Positions 53,705-63,571 of a stretch of 64,000 nucleotides of DNA are shown one piece after another (the first letter of the stretch is position 1; each line of letters opens with the position of its first letter). A program made the translations under genes and the position numbers. The stretch is from positions 186,001 through 250,000 of the forward strand of contig JBCCPK010000002.1 of the NCBI GenBank assembly GCA_039024915.1, written 5' to 3'. A model generated the notes under the pieces. It ran no database searches. It was not told the DNA's origin and saw nothing but the letters and a program-made list of their open reading frames with translations. Source of the stretch: Pseudomonadota bacterium (GTDB lineage: Bacteria; Pseudomonadota; Alphaproteobacteria; Rhizobiales; MH13).

Positions 53705-54199
53705 TTACGCGTCGTTTGGTACGCTCGTTGCGGTCGAGCGGTTTATGCGCAGCAAGGTCCAATTTAAGAAGGCAGCGAAACTCACCCACGCCAGATAGGG
53801 CAGCATTAACGCGCCTGCCAAAGTGGAGATTGGCCAGAACAGGACAATCGTCCAGACAATTGCAAGCCAAAGTGCGGCGACCTCTATCAAGGCCAAGTCC
53901 ATGCGACGAGCCCCAAAGAAGATTGCCGACCAAAGCGCATTCAAGGCCAGTTGTGCCAGCCATGCACTTAGTGCGAGCAGCCCCGCACCCTGCAAACCTG
54001 CCTGACGATAAACCAGCCATGCTGAAATCGCCATCATGGCAAAAAGCGCGGTCCAGGCGACCGGAAACAACCAGTCAGGCGGATTCCATGACGGCTTGTT
54101 GAGTTGCCGATACCATTCGCCAGGGCGGAACACACTTCCCGATAAAGCCGCGACGAAACACAACCCAAAAAAGGCGAACAGTGACCAAGAAATCGTCAT
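53705..54199 (-). CDS. tspO: TspO/MBR family protein
   Basis: A 164-aa five-helix outer-membrane or envelope protein (CrtK) that binds tetrapyrroles and tunes pigment gene expression in Rhodobacter. Marks are WYRQLNKPSWNPPDWLFPVAWTALFAMMAISAWLVY and LALNALWSAIFFGARRMDLALIEVAALWLAIVWTIVLFW. It lies 144 bp after crtB in the same direction, as in Rhodobacter (crtIB-tspO). Confidence 0.95.
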   Translation of the reverse strand: MTISWSLFAFFGLCFVAALSGSVFRPGEWYRQLNKPSWNPPDWLFPVAWTALFAMMAISAWLVYRQAGLQGAGLLALSAWLAQLALNALWSAIFFGARRMDLALIEVAALWLAIVWTIVLFWPISTLAGALMLPYLAWVSFAAFLNWTLLRINRSTATSVPNDA

Positions 54200-54343
54200 A
54201 GCAATCCAGACCCTAAGACCGTGTATGGCTCGTCAAACTGAATTGCGTAGTACGCGTCCGGTGGGGGCAAGGTCAATTCGGCCAGCTCTAGTCTCTGGCG
54301 CAGGTGACCATAGCAAGACCTATGAGCGGACCCCGCGCAGACG

Positions 54344-55429
54344 CTAATTCGCGCGAGTGACCGTCGTACGCGCACTATCACGTCGCGCAAGCAGATGAAT
54401 GAGTTGTATCATCCGACCAACCCCACGATCCGGCTCATCATCGGCTGGCAGAAAGCGCTGATCCTTGAAGTCTTCGCGGCGCGATGGTGCACCGGTAGTG
54501 ACCGCATCGACCAGAAAGGTTGTCTCTTCAAGGGCTGGTTCATCCACGACACCTTGGGCACGGAGGCTTTGCCTTCCAGCGGCAGCCAACAAGGCGAGCT
54601 TGCGGCTGGTCGTCACAAAAGCTCGATCATCGATCGAGTTGTACCCATTGTCGGCGATGACGCTGCCAATTTCGCTATAGATCAGCCGGGCACCGTGTAT
54701 TGCTGGACGGCAATCGGTCGGCAACTGCGCGATACCACTCAAAGCCCGATCATAAAGCGTTCGAGCCTCACCAAGCAGGTGGCGCGTGCAATCGGCTACA
54801 GCTTCACTAAATTTTGGCGAAGCAACAAACTCGTCGGGATCAATACCCGCCCTCTCAAGCCACTCGGTCGGGATGTAGGTCCGACCACGCCGTGCATCCT
54901 CCCCAACATCGCGAGCGATATTTGTAAGCTGCATTGCCACACCTAGATCGCACGCGCGTGCGTGCGTGCCCTGGTCACGCGTTCCCATGAGAATGGTCAT
55001 CATCGAACCAACGGACGCGGCGACACGCGCGCTGTAGGCGATGGTATCCGACAAGGTTTTTGGTCGCCAACCAGCGGCATCCCACTCGAGGCCCTCAAGC
55101 AAGGCTTCGGGCAAAGCGCGAGGCATATCAAAGGCTTCAATGACGTCCGCGAACGCCCGGTCGGCAGGAATAGCCTCCGGACGTCCGGCATAGACCCGGT
55201 CTAGGCGGTCCCTTAGCCGATCGACCGCATCAACCGGCGCGTCAAGCGCATCGACGGCATCATCGGACAAGCGGCAAAAAGCATAGAGGGCGTATGCAGG
55301 CTTTCGAACCCTTTTAGGCAGCAGTAGCGAGGCCGCGTAAAAGGACTTGGACCCGCGGCGGATCAATGCCCGGCAAGCGGTCTCGTTCCAGCCCATCTGC
55401 AAGGACGCTTTGAATTCCGGGCTCGTCAT
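54344..55429 (-). CDS. crtB: Phytoene synthase CrtB
   Basis: A 361-aa prenyltransferase joining two GGPP molecules to phytoene. The Asp motifs are FCRLSDDAVDALD and TNIARDVGEDARRGRTYIP; the N-terminus has RRGSKSFYAASLLLPKRVRKPAYALYAFCR. It begins 34 bp after bchO. In the usual order crtI lies between bchO and crtB; it is absent here. Confidence 0.95.
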   Translation of the reverse strand: MTSPEFKASLQMGWNETACRALIRRGSKSFYAASLLLPKRVRKPAYALYAFCRLSDDAVDALDAPVDAVDRLRDRLDRVYAGRPEAIPADRAFADVIEAFDMPRALPEALLEGLEWDAAGWRPKTLSDTIAYSARVAASVGSMMTILMGTRDQGTHARACDLGVAMQLTNIARDVGEDARRGRTYIPTEWLERAGIDPDEFVASPKFSEAVADCTRHLLGEARTLYDRALSGIAQLPTDCRPAIHGARLIYSEIGSVIADNGYNSIDDRAFVTTSRKLALLAAAGRQSLRAQGVVDEPALEETTFLVDAVTTGAPSRREDFKDQRFLPADDEPDRGVGRMIQLIHLLARRDSARTTVTRAN

Positions 55430-55463
55430 TTGTCACCCTTCCGGAAACTCGTTCTTGTCAGCA

Positions 55464-56357
55464 TTACGCGAACACTCCACGCTCGTGCGTAAACGATAGA
55501 CATCGCCGCGCGAACTCCTCGGGTCGTTCCTCATGCAGCAGATGCCCGCAGCCCTCAACGATTTCTAACGATGCGTTCGGCATCGCTTCTGCAACACGCG
55601 CCGAAACCGCCGGTCGCACGGTCCTGTCTTTATCGCCCGCCAGAAGCAGGGTTGGCGTACCAACGTCTTTGAAACGTGACTGGAGACGTTGAAGATCCCA
55701 GTTCGCCATCATCGCCAAAGCCCCGGCTATGTGCCCGGACGACATCATCAAGGCATGGTAGTAGTCGACGCCCTGTTGGTCGATCTGCGACCCAGTCTGA
55801 TCGATCAGCCGCCGAACGCGGCGTTCATCGCGCCCCGAAAGGGCAAACACTCTGGGCGTCAGCGGATTGATGAAAAGCAGCTTCGCCATTGCCGGAAAGA
55901 CCGAACCTGCCAAACCTTCAAACGGTTGGAAAGCACCGTTTACGCCGATGAGTGCACGCGGCTGGACCGCTTGGCTGTGGATTGCCTCGATGAGAATTGC
56001 AGCTCCCGCCGAGTGGCCAATGGCAACGTCAACGGACACACCAATCTCATCCAACAAACCTGCCACCAGTCGCGCAACACGGGGAAGCGTCAGACGATAG
56101 CTCGGGGGTGCATCTGTAAACGCGTGCCCGGGCAGATCGATAGCCAATACCTGCATGTGCTGCGCCAGCAGCGGCATAACATCCCGCCAGGAATGGGATG
56201 AGGCGCCGGTACCGTGGATAAGAAGAGCGACGGGCCCCTCGCCCATGGTCTGCACGTGCCACCGTAACCCACCAGAATCAACAAACTCGCTGACCGAAGC
56301 GTGGGGCCAGACCTTGCCGAGTGCGCGCCATGAAGGTGGATCAGGAGCGAGAAACAT
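55464..56357 (-). CDS. bchO: Mg-chelatase-associated alpha/beta hydrolase BchO
   Basis: A 297-aa alpha/beta hydrolase found with bchI and bchD. It shows ALLIHGTGASSHSWRDVMPLL, VLAIDLPGHAFTD, the nucleophile elbow IGHSAGAAILI and the final His in EGCGHLLHEERPEEFA. Its precise role in pigment synthesis is not established. It follows bchD by four bases. Confidence 0.93.
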   Translation of the reverse strand: MFLAPDPPSWRALGKVWPHASVSEFVDSGGLRWHVQTMGEGPVALLIHGTGASSHSWRDVMPLLAQHMQVLAIDLPGHAFTDAPPSYRLTLPRVARLVAGLLDEIGVSVDVAIGHSAGAAILIEAIHSQAVQPRALIGVNGAFQPFEGLAGSVFPAMAKLLFINPLTPRVFALSGRDERRVRRLIDQTGSQIDQQGVDYYHALMMSSGHIAGALAMMANWDLQRLQSRFKDVGTPTLLLAGDKDRTVRPAVSARVAEAMPNASLEIVEGCGHLLHEERPEEFARRCLSFTHERGVFA

Positions 56358-56361
56358 GCGG

Positions 56362-58239
56362 CTAGCCTCGCCCTACAGACGAAGCCGCGGCCGCTACCGC
56401 CGCGGTGATCCCTTCGGCACTGGCGTGCGGAAGTGGCAGATAGTGCGCCGCCATCGCTTGCGACAACTCCGCGGCCTTCGAGCTCTTGCGTGGGCTCGTG
56501 TCGATAAGCATGGCCGACAGACGTTCGGTCGCGAAGCGTCGCGCCGCTGACAGAGCATCCGCATGCGCTGCTGCGCGGCCAGAAGCATTGCCATAACCGA
56601 CGTTCGCCTGCCCGTCCGTCATGAACACCACCCGAGGAGATTGCCCCCGCTTTCGGCAATCGCTGGCAAGCTGACCACCCGCATCGATTGCCAACGCGAG
56701 CGGTGTCCCACCACCTCCAGGTAGCGCAGCCAGCGCTCTTTTGGCGCGCACCAGCGAGCGGGTCGGCGGCAAGATCAATTCCGCAGCTGACCCGCGAAAT
56801 GCAATCAAGCCAACATAGTCTCGCCGTGCATAGCTCTCAGCGAGCAGCAGCTCCACCGCTCCCTTGACCTCGGCTAACCTGTTGAGTGCGGACGAACCGG
56901 AGGCGTCAACGACGAAGATCGTGACGCTTTCCTCGCGATGCTTGAAACGCCGGACCCGAATATCGTCGGCTCGTACATCAACACTACTCGCAACCCCTGC
57001 ATTGCCACGTTCCCGCTTACGAAGCGTCTGCCACGGCGCCGCTGTCCGCAGAGTATCAACGACATGAAGCCTCTGGTGACCACCGATCCGACCGCGCTTT
57101 GAACCTAACGGTCGCCCGCGTTGAGGCGCCATTCGAACCGCGCCCTGCCCGGCGGCTGACCTTGAAGACTGCGATTGAAAGGCGGCGCCGAGCTTAAGTT
57201 GCTGAAGCAGATCAGCCGGTATGGCTGCCGTCACAGCCTCAACGACGCGGTCATCAAGGGGGCCTTGATCCATGGAATTGTCATCTGCCTGGAGATCGCT
57301 CCGATCTTTGGGATCAGCTTGCTCCTGATCACGTGGATCGGGCCTATCCTGCTCCGAAGGTTCATCTTCGACCGGCTCAGTTTGCTCGACACTCGGAAGT
57401 TGGGTGGCTCTTGGCGCAATCACCAGCCTCGCCGCGAGTCCGACATCATCTTGCGACGCTAGATCACGGCCATTGAGCGCCGCGAGAGCGTGAGCCGCCC
57501 GCACCGCAAAAAGCCCGATACGAGCCGAGCGGACTCCGAAAGCGTCCGCTATCGCCATAACCGCCTCGACAATTTCGCCCTGTTCGCTCCGCTGCTCATA
57601 ACGACCCCGTGCCGCTTCGACATCCGCTGCATGAATCGTAGGCGATACGCAGTCTCGGATCGAAAGCGCACGAAGGTCGAAGCTGAAGGCAAGGCGGTCG
57701 GCAAGCGCTGGCGCAAGCGTTTCATGATCATCCAGGCCCTCGTCAAGCGCCACAACTCCGACGCGCGCGTCCAAACGGTGGGCCAACCCGTCACGTTCGA
57801 CAGCGACCTTCCCGCTATCAAGAGCGTTTAGGAGCCGCGTTACAACGAGGCCCTCGGCTCGCTCTGCCATTGGAACGACGACGACACCACCATCTGCTTC
57901 CGAAAGCAGACCCCTCTGGGCAACTGGCCGACCTTGAGACAAGGTGGCGGCAAGGTCGAGACCACCGGCGAGCCGGTCATCTGGGCAGTGGACCGGCAGC
58001 TTGCGAAGCGGTCCGTACCCTTTCACCAAGCCTGATACATGAGCGACCATCCGATCGCGCACCGGCCCCGCATGCGCGCGAACCGAGATACCGCCAAACC
58101 CAGCGGGCGCAACGGCAAAGCAAGCCGCTGCCATGCAGCTATCCGCCCAAACCATGGCGCGAACATCGTCTCCGGGTATCGGGGCGGGCGCATGAAGTGG
58201 CTGTCCTTGCACGCCAGTAAAAGGGAGGTTGGCGGTCAC
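56362..58239 (-). CDS. bchD: Mg-chelatase subunit BchD
   Basis: A 625-aa subunit. An N-terminal AAA+-like domain without a normal P-loop is followed by an acidic/proline linker (EPVEDEPSEQDRPDPRD, about 292-308) and a C-terminal integrin-I domain with the MIDAS motif VVDASGSSALNRLAEVKGAVELLL. It is somewhat longer than usual (about 560-600). The start is GTG 58239, overlapping the bchI stop. Confidence 0.93.
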   Translation of the reverse strand: MTANLPFTGVQGQPLHAPAPIPGDDVRAMVWADSCMAAACFAVAPAGFGGISVRAHAGPVRDRMVAHVSGLVKGYGPLRKLPVHCPDDRLAGGLDLAATLSQGRPVAQRGLLSEADGGVVVVPMAERAEGLVVTRLLNALDSGKVAVERDGLAHRLDARVGVVALDEGLDDHETLAPALADRLAFSFDLRALSIRDCVSPTIHAADVEAARGRYEQRSEQGEIVEAVMAIADAFGVRSARIGLFAVRAAHALAALNGRDLASQDDVGLAARLVIAPRATQLPSVEQTEPVEDEPSEQDRPDPRDQEQADPKDRSDLQADDNSMDQGPLDDRVVEAVTAAIPADLLQQLKLGAAFQSQSSRSAAGQGAVRMAPQRGRPLGSKRGRIGGHQRLHVVDTLRTAAPWQTLRKRERGNAGVASSVDVRADDIRVRRFKHREESVTIFVVDASGSSALNRLAEVKGAVELLLAESYARRDYVGLIAFRGSAAELILPPTRSLVRAKRALAALPGGGGTPLALAIDAGGQLASDCRKRGQSPRVVFMTDGQANVGYGNASGRAAAHADALSAARRFATERLSAMLIDTSPRKSSKAAELSQAMAAHYLPLPHASAEGITAAVAAAASSVGRG

Positions 58240-59255
58240 CCGACCAACTCCGCAAGTGCCTTTTCGACCCGTGTGACCGCTCGCGAGTCGTCAAGGGGGT
58301 TGCGGCGAAGGCGATGCCCGAGAACCATAGGTGCAACGAAGTCGAGCGCCGCCTCACCGACTTGTTCTTCACCCTCCAAGGCTGCATGCGCTCGTGCGGC
58401 GCGCATCAGGGTCAGCTCCCCTCTCAGCCCATCGGTACCTAACGCCATGCACAGCGCAGCGGCGCGTTCCAGCGCACGGTCTGGGACATCGACACTCTCC
58501 AACCGTTCGCGCGCTGAGACGATGCTGCGCCGAACCTGGGCGTCTTTCCGCTTCCACTTCTCATAGAAAGCCGTGGGATCACGATCGAACGCATCGCGAC
58601 GTCGTACGACCTCAATACGGTCTTTGATCGCTTCGGGCGTTGCAACATCCACCGACAATCCAAACCGATCGAGGAGCTGCGGGCGCAACTCGCCTTCTTC
58701 GGGGTTGCCGGAACCGATCAGAACAAATCGCGCCGGATGGCGGATGGACAGCCCCTCGCGTTCCACAAGGTTCTCACCTGAGGCTGCGACATCGAGCAAC
58801 AAGTCCACGAGATGATCTTCGAGCAGATTGATTTCATCAATGTACAGAAAACCTCGATTGGCCTGGGCCAGCAAACCGGGCTGAAACGACCGCTCGCCCT
58901 GGGTGAGAGCCTTTTCGATATCCAATGCTCCGACAACCCTATCTTCGGTTGCGCCAAGCGGTAAGTCGACCACGGGAACAGGAACCAGACGGCTCTTCAC
59001 ACCATCGGTTTCAGGTATGGACGTCGGATCGATATTGTAGGGCGACCCCAACACGACGCGCATCTTCGGCAGTAGCTGAGCGAGGGCTCGCACAGCTGTC
59101 GACTTGCCGGTCCCTCGATCACCAAAGACCAGGACGCCACCTACCGCAGGGTCGACCGCTGAGATCAGCAGCGCCCGCTTCATGGATGTCTGGCCAACAA
59201 TGGCTGAAAATGGAAAGGCTGCCCGCTCGCCCAAATCGTTTATCCCACGCAACAT
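58236..59255 (-). CDS. bchI: Mg-chelatase ATPase subunit BchI
   Basis: A 339-aa AAA+ ATPase. It begins MLRGINDLGERAAFPFSAIVGQ, has Walker A VFGDRGTGKSTAVRAL, Walker B GFLYIDEINLLEDHLVDLLLD and GSGNPEEGELRPQLLDRFGL. It heads the bchIDO-crtB-tspO run. No crtA lies upstream. The 250 bp before it contain a lone TTTTGACA half-site but no full PpsR operator. Confidence 0.96.
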   Translation of the reverse strand: MLRGINDLGERAAFPFSAIVGQTSMKRALLISAVDPAVGGVLVFGDRGTGKSTAVRALAQLLPKMRVVLGSPYNIDPTSIPETDGVKSRLVPVPVVDLPLGATEDRVVGALDIEKALTQGERSFQPGLLAQANRGFLYIDEINLLEDHLVDLLLDVAASGENLVEREGLSIRHPARFVLIGSGNPEEGELRPQLLDRFGLSVDVATPEAIKDRIEVVRRRDAFDRDPTAFYEKWKRKDAQVRRSIVSARERLESVDVPDRALERAAALCMALGTDGLRGELTLMRAARAHAALEGEEQVGEAALDFVAPMVLGHRLRRNPLDDSRAVTRVEKALAELVG

Positions 59256-59505
59256 GCAGTGAACTTGGTCTTAGCAGCGTGGGGGCGTCATGCAAAGCTG
59301 ACAGTTCAGACCATCTAAGTCTTTTGACAAATGTAAGGGGCTACTTGCGTTGCCTCGGCCCAATGACGCGCGACACCAGCGGTCAAAAACAGAGAGCCAT
59401 ATCGTTGTCTCATTTGAGCTGTGCGCACCTTGGGGTCCTACAATTGCCCGACTAACCACCATCCTGTATTGTTCCTTCGCGGCACTTGGAGAAAGGCCAA
59501 AAGCG

Positions 59506-59910
59506 ATGAAAAAGCGTCACGTGTCTGCACTCGCACTTACGGCCGTACTAAGCCTGCCATCACCCTCTCTCGCAACCAGCTCTTTGGTTTGTACCGGCGC
59601 TGATGGAAGCGATGTCGAAGTACTCCTCACTCTTGGCAGCCTTCCCGTTCTAGCGATCGTTAACGGGCGTATAAGCACACCAACCGGTAACTACGCCCTC
59701 ACTCCCTCGGGTGACGAAATAGAAATCATTGTCGGTCAGGCTTTCGGTGACGCGACCGGAAGACGTGCCGACTTCACCGACCCAAACGTCCAGCAAGTCC
59801 TGGTCTCGATTCGAACGGCACGTGGAGAAGGCGACAAGCAGGTTGCGGAAGCTGGCGTCCTGATCGTGGAACAGACCGAGGTCTACCCGATCGTATGCAG
59901 CGAAGGCTAA
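59506..59910 (+). CDS. Small secreted protein, unrecognised
   Basis: A 134-aa protein with a signal peptide (MKKRHVSALALTAVLSLPSP, cleaved near LAT). The mature part has two cysteines, near each end (LVCTGADGS and YPIVCSEG), likely forming a disulfide, and beta-rich, Thr/Val-rich sequence. ATG 59506 follows GGAGAAAGG; the frame open from 59350 lacks sense. It is divergent from bchI and convergent with the aromatic genes. I do not recognise the family. Confidence 0.75.
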   Translation: MKKRHVSALALTAVLSLPSPSLATSSLVCTGADGSDVEVLLTLGSLPVLAIVNGRISTPTGNYALTPSGDEIEIIVGQAFGDATGRRADFTDPNVQQVLVSIRTARGEGDKQVAEAGVLIVEQTEVYPIVCSEG

Positions 59911-60065
59911 AGTTGGATCGTAGCGCCCTTTTCGCCAATGAAACGAGCTGAACACAGAACTCCCCCGACAAGCCGGCTTCACCGGCCGCCTCGAACGCAG
60001 CAAGCGAAGCGCTGCCGCGTAGGTTATCGCAGTGACCTCACCGCTCCGCTGATCCGCGATGCGGC

Positions 60066-60896
60066 TCAGTTCAGCGGTATTCCAAGGATTTCCCGAGCCT
60101 GCTGCCAGGTTGCGACCGGTCTTTCATTCTTCTCGCAGACCTGCGCGGTGCGCCCGACGAGCGCAGCGTTGGACGGCGCAAGGGTCTCGCGATCGAAGCG
60201 AACATTGTCTTCAAGACCCGTACGAGCGTGGCCGCCCGCCGCGATGGACCACTCATTCACAACGATCTGGTTGGGACCGATGCCGGCGGCACACCAGGGA
60301 GCGCCGGGTACGAGGCGCTCGACGGTCTCGACGTAGAAGTCGAACACATGCTTATCCGCAGGCATGGCGTTTTTCACACCCATGACAAACTGGATGTAAG
60401 GCGTGCCCTCGATCGCGCCGTCTCTCCACAGCCGGACGGCTTGGATAATGTGGGACAGGTCAAAAGCTTCAATCTCTGGTTTCACGCCATATTCCCGCAT
60501 CTCTGAAGCGAGCCAATTCACCAGATCGGGTGGGTTTTCATAAACGCGCGTCGGGAAATTGTTCGAGCCCACTGATAACGAGGCCATATCTGGCTTCAAA
60601 GGAAGCATGCCTCCACGCTCCTTGCCTGCACCTGAACGCCCGCCGGTCGAAAACTGAATGATCATTCCCGGGCAGTGCGTTTCGAGGCCTTCTTTCAGAC
60701 GCGCAAACCTTTCAGGGTCCGACGATGGCGTCTGGTCATCGTTGCGAACATGAGCGTGGACGATACTGGCGCCGGCTTCGAAGGCTTCGTGCGTCGACTC
60801 CACCTGTTCGGACACCGTAATAGGCACCGCGGGGTTGTTCGCCTTTGTGGGCAGCGAGCCGGTGATTGCCACGCAGATGATGCATGGATGAGCCAT
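60066..60896 (-). CDS. Beta-keto acid cleavage enzyme (BKACE, DUF849)
   Basis: A 276-aa TIM-barrel protein of the 3-keto-5-aminohexanoate cleavage family, which uses acetyl-CoA and a zinc ion to split beta-keto acids. It has CIICVAITGSLPTKANNPAVPITVSEQVES, ASIVHAHVRNDDQTPSSDP with metal-ligand His residues, IIQFSTGGRSG and ARTGLEDNVRF. As the last gene after a monooxygenase and a ring-cleavage dioxygenase it may process a beta-keto acid such as 3-oxoadipate from ring cleavage. Confidence 0.88.
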   Translation of the reverse strand: MAHPCIICVAITGSLPTKANNPAVPITVSEQVESTHEAFEAGASIVHAHVRNDDQTPSSDPERFARLKEGLETHCPGMIIQFSTGGRSGAGKERGGMLPLKPDMASLSVGSNNFPTRVYENPPDLVNWLASEMREYGVKPEIEAFDLSHIIQAVRLWRDGAIEGTPYIQFVMGVKNAMPADKHVFDFYVETVERLVPGAPWCAAGIGPNQIVVNEWSIAAGGHARTGLEDNVRFDRETLAPSNAALVGRTAQVCEKNERPVATWQQAREILGIPLN

Positions 60897-60899
60897 CGT

Positions 60900-61790
60900 T
60901 CAACTCGCTTCCGTCATGACGAAATCGAACTGTGATTTCCATTGGGGCCCACCGGGCTCACCGGTCTCCATGCTTGCGATCAGCGAGGCCTTGACGCCAA
61001 ACACCGCGTCTGACGTCAACCATCTATCTCCAGCAACAAAGGTGTGGGTGATGATCTGCTCATAGCCAGGTGCTGTGACAAGGAAGTGCATGTGTGCGGG
61101 CCGGTTTGGATGGCGACCGAGCGCGGCGAGCAACTTACCCACCGGGCCATCATCGGGGATAGGATAGGATACCGGACGGACCCCGATAAAGTGGTAGTCC
61201 CCACTGGCGCTGGTGGTGAACACGCCGCGATTGTTGAAGGGAGGCTGAACGTCTGGCTGCTGGACGTCGTAAAAGCCGTCGGCATTGTCGCTCCAAACAT
61301 CAATCTTCGCGCCCTCGATGGGCTGGCCTTGGCGATCAACAACTTGACCGTGAAACAGGCAGCTTTCGCCCTTGCCGTCGAGGGAGATGTTGGCACCCAT
61401 GGGATAATTGGGTGCATCATCGAGGTGAAAGGGCCCGAGAACCGTGTTTTCGGTTGCGCCCGACGGGCGTCGATTGTTGATCGCATCGACAAGCATGGAG
61501 ACGCCCAAGGTATCGGACAGGAGAATGAACTCTTGCCGGTTTTCGTCGCACATGTGCCCGGTTTTCGTCAGGAAATCGATCGCGATGCCCCACTCGTCCT
61601 GTGTCAACTCAACATCCTTGACGAAGCCATGCAGGTGCTTGACGAGCGAGGCGATGACCGTTGCCAGCCGTTCATCGGCGTCAGGGCTCATGCGTGCGTT
61701 AACGGCGTCAACCGAATGGTCTTCGGTGAAGTAATCAATCGTATCAGCTATATCTGCATTGCTTAGTTGGGATTTGACGGCGCTACTCAT
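60900..61790 (-). CDS. Intradiol ring-cleavage dioxygenase (catechol/hydroxyquinol 1,2-dioxygenase)
   Basis: A 296-aa non-heme Fe(III) dioxygenase. The helical N-terminal domain is followed by the catalytic barrel; the iron ligands are Tyr in APNYPMGA, Tyr in PVSYPIPDDGP and both His in RPAHMHFLV with HPN just before. The linker EYA-like residues and PIEGAKIDVWSDNADGFYDVQ are typical for catechol/hydroxyquinol enzymes. It overlaps the monooxygenase gene (ATGA). Distinguishing catechol from hydroxyquinol specificity needs structure or assay. Confidence 0.9.
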   Translation of the reverse strand: MSSAVKSQLSNADIADTIDYFTEDHSVDAVNARMSPDADERLATVIASLVKHLHGFVKDVELTQDEWGIAIDFLTKTGHMCDENRQEFILLSDTLGVSMLVDAINNRRPSGATENTVLGPFHLDDAPNYPMGANISLDGKGESCLFHGQVVDRQGQPIEGAKIDVWSDNADGFYDVQQPDVQPPFNNRGVFTTSASGDYHFIGVRPVSYPIPDDGPVGKLLAALGRHPNRPAHMHFLVTAPGYEQIITHTFVAGDRWLTSDAVFGVKASLIASMETGEPGGPQWKSQFDFVMTEAS

Positions 61791-63571
61791 TGGGCCGCCT
61801 CCCGCACCGCGTCGACATCGCGGTGTAGAAGCGTCGCTAACACTCGCGTCAGTTCAGCCTGTGGGTCCTCGGCCATGTCTTCCGCGCGCCAAGCAACGTG
61901 TTGGTCTGGTCGAACCAGAACGCAACCGGCCTCATTCACTTCGCGGGCCCTCGCCCACTCGCCATGATGGTCTATCAACGCGCGGCGCGGCCCGATCACA
62001 TGGGTAACAACATCGATGCCCATGGCTTTGCCGACAGCCTGCGCAGCCGCAGCCCAGGGCTCGCCATTGATACCGGTGAGAATTGTGAAACGGCCTTGGC
62101 CGACCAGATCAAGCGTCGAGTGTTTTCCACCTTCATGATCGTAGACCCAGGCATGAGGAATACGCGCACCCGGCCAGGTCGTGGGCTGATAATGGAGTTC
62201 CGCGTCCAGCTCGAATGCCGGCTCCATCTGGCCATCGGTGACGACGGCGGACGACTTGTAGCGCTGGTTCATCTCAACGCCGTGGGCGTCGAACTCGTAC
62301 TTCTTGAAGGCTATGGCATCGCGGATCGCCGCGCGTTGTTTTTCAGCTTCCTGATTCGCATCGCAGCGGGCGACCATATTGGCTTGCATGACCTCCGGGT
62401 CAGTAGACTCAGTTAGGCCCAGCGCTTCGAAGATCGGACCGAATTCGCCGATAGACTGGTTGGCGCGGGTAACGATCTGCTTTGCGACCGGCGCTCGTTC
62501 TTCGGTGTAGGTATCAAGCAGGCTATCGCCAGCCTCGCCTTTGACCACGGCCGCCATCTTCCACGCGAGGTTGAAGCTATCCTGGATCGACGTGTTGGAG
62601 CCGAGCCCATTCGAGGGCGGGTGCCGGTGCGCGGCGTCGCCCATAATGAACACGCGGCCCGCCTGCATGTTCGTCGCGTACATATTGTTGACGGTCCAGG
62701 TCGAAACAGACGTGATCTTTGGTTCGATCGTCTGGTCACCTACCAGGTCCCGGACAACCTTGGTCGCAAACGCATCCGTCACCTCTGGCGCCGGTTGGTT
62801 GATGTCGTAACCCCACACGATCAACCACTCATCCCAAGGGCGAACCATGCGGACGAGGCCCATACCGATGCCACCAACATCAGCGCCTGGTTGAACGACC
62901 CAATAAAGGACTGACGGACGATGAGCGACGTACTTAGAAAGGTCGGCTTTGAAAATAATGTTCATGGAACCGCCCACGCCCATCTGCCCTTCAAACGGCA
63001 GGTTTTCGAGCTCGGCAACCTTCGAGTTGCCACCATCGGCACCGATCAGGTAGCGCGAGCGGATTTGAAACTCCTTGCCTGACAACCGATCAAGGCAGGT
63101 GGTGGTCACACCGTCGGCGTCCTGTTCGTGGCGCAGGTATTCGGTCGACAGGCGTGCCTGCGTACCGCGTGAGCAGGCGGTCTTGAACAGAAGCGGCTCC
63201 ATAAAGGTCTGCGGCAGATCGTTCATCATTGTGGGCGAAGCCAGCAGATGTTCAGCCTTCGACATGGGGTGATTGCCCCAGCTTTTCATGCGACCGATTT
63301 CTTCGCCAGCAAGGCTCTCGCAAAACACGTTTTCGCCCATCAGTTCCTGATGCGCAGCGAACATGTAAGCCTCGTCCTCGACGTCTTTGCCCAAGTCCCG
63401 CAGGACCTCCATTGTGCGCTGGTTTGTGATGTGCGCGCGCGGCGTATTGGCGAGCCAACGGTAGCGATTCACGGCTATGTTCGCGACGCCGTAGGTCGAC
63501 AGAAGCGCGGCCATGGACGAGCCGGCAGGACCCGTGCCGATGATCAGGACGTCGGTTGTGATGTCAGCCAT
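61787..63571 (-). CDS. FAD-dependent aromatic monooxygenase (TfdB/phenol hydroxylase-like)
   Basis: A 594-aa flavin hydroxylase. FAD motif LIIGTGPAGSSMAALLSTYG at the N-terminus, then the second motif GRVFIMGDAAHRHPPSNGLG and SIQDSFNLAWKMAAV; the C-terminal thioredoxin-like domain ends with VLVRPDQHVAWRAEDMAED. Relatives hydroxylate phenols, chlorophenols or resorcinol. Together with the dioxygenase it would make and then cleave a catechol or hydroxyquinol. It overlaps the upstream permease by eight bases. Confidence 0.9.
   Translation of the reverse strand: MADITTDVLIIGTGPAGSSMAALLSTYGVANIAVNRYRWLANTPRAHITNQRTMEVLRDLGKDVEDEAYMFAAHQELMGENVFCESLAGEEIGRMKSWGNHPMSKAEHLLASPTMMNDLPQTFMEPLLFKTACSRGTQARLSTEYLRHEQDADGVTTTCLDRLSGKEFQIRSRYLIGADGGNSKVAELENLPFEGQMGVGGSMNIIFKADLSKYVAHRPSVLYWVVQPGADVGGIGMGLVRMVRPWDEWLIVWGYDINQPAPEVTDAFATKVVRDLVGDQTIEPKITSVSTWTVNNMYATNMQAGRVFIMGDAAHRHPPSNGLGSNTSIQDSFNLAWKMAAVVKGEAGDSLLDTYTEERAPVAKQIVTRANQSIGEFGPIFEALGLTESTDPEVMQANMVARCDANQEAEKQRAAIRDAIAFKKYEFDAHGVEMNQRYKSSAVVTDGQMEPAFELDAELHYQPTTWPGARIPHAWVYDHEGGKHSTLDLVGQGRFTILTGINGEPWAAAAQAVGKAMGIDVVTHVIGPRRALIDHHGEWARAREVNEAGCVLVRPDQHVAWRAEDMAEDPQAELTRVLATLLHRDVDAVREAAQ

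Noticed and set aside
59256-59505. PpsR operator before bchI
   Set aside because: Only a single TTTTGACA half-site was found; no TGT or near-match at the right distance.
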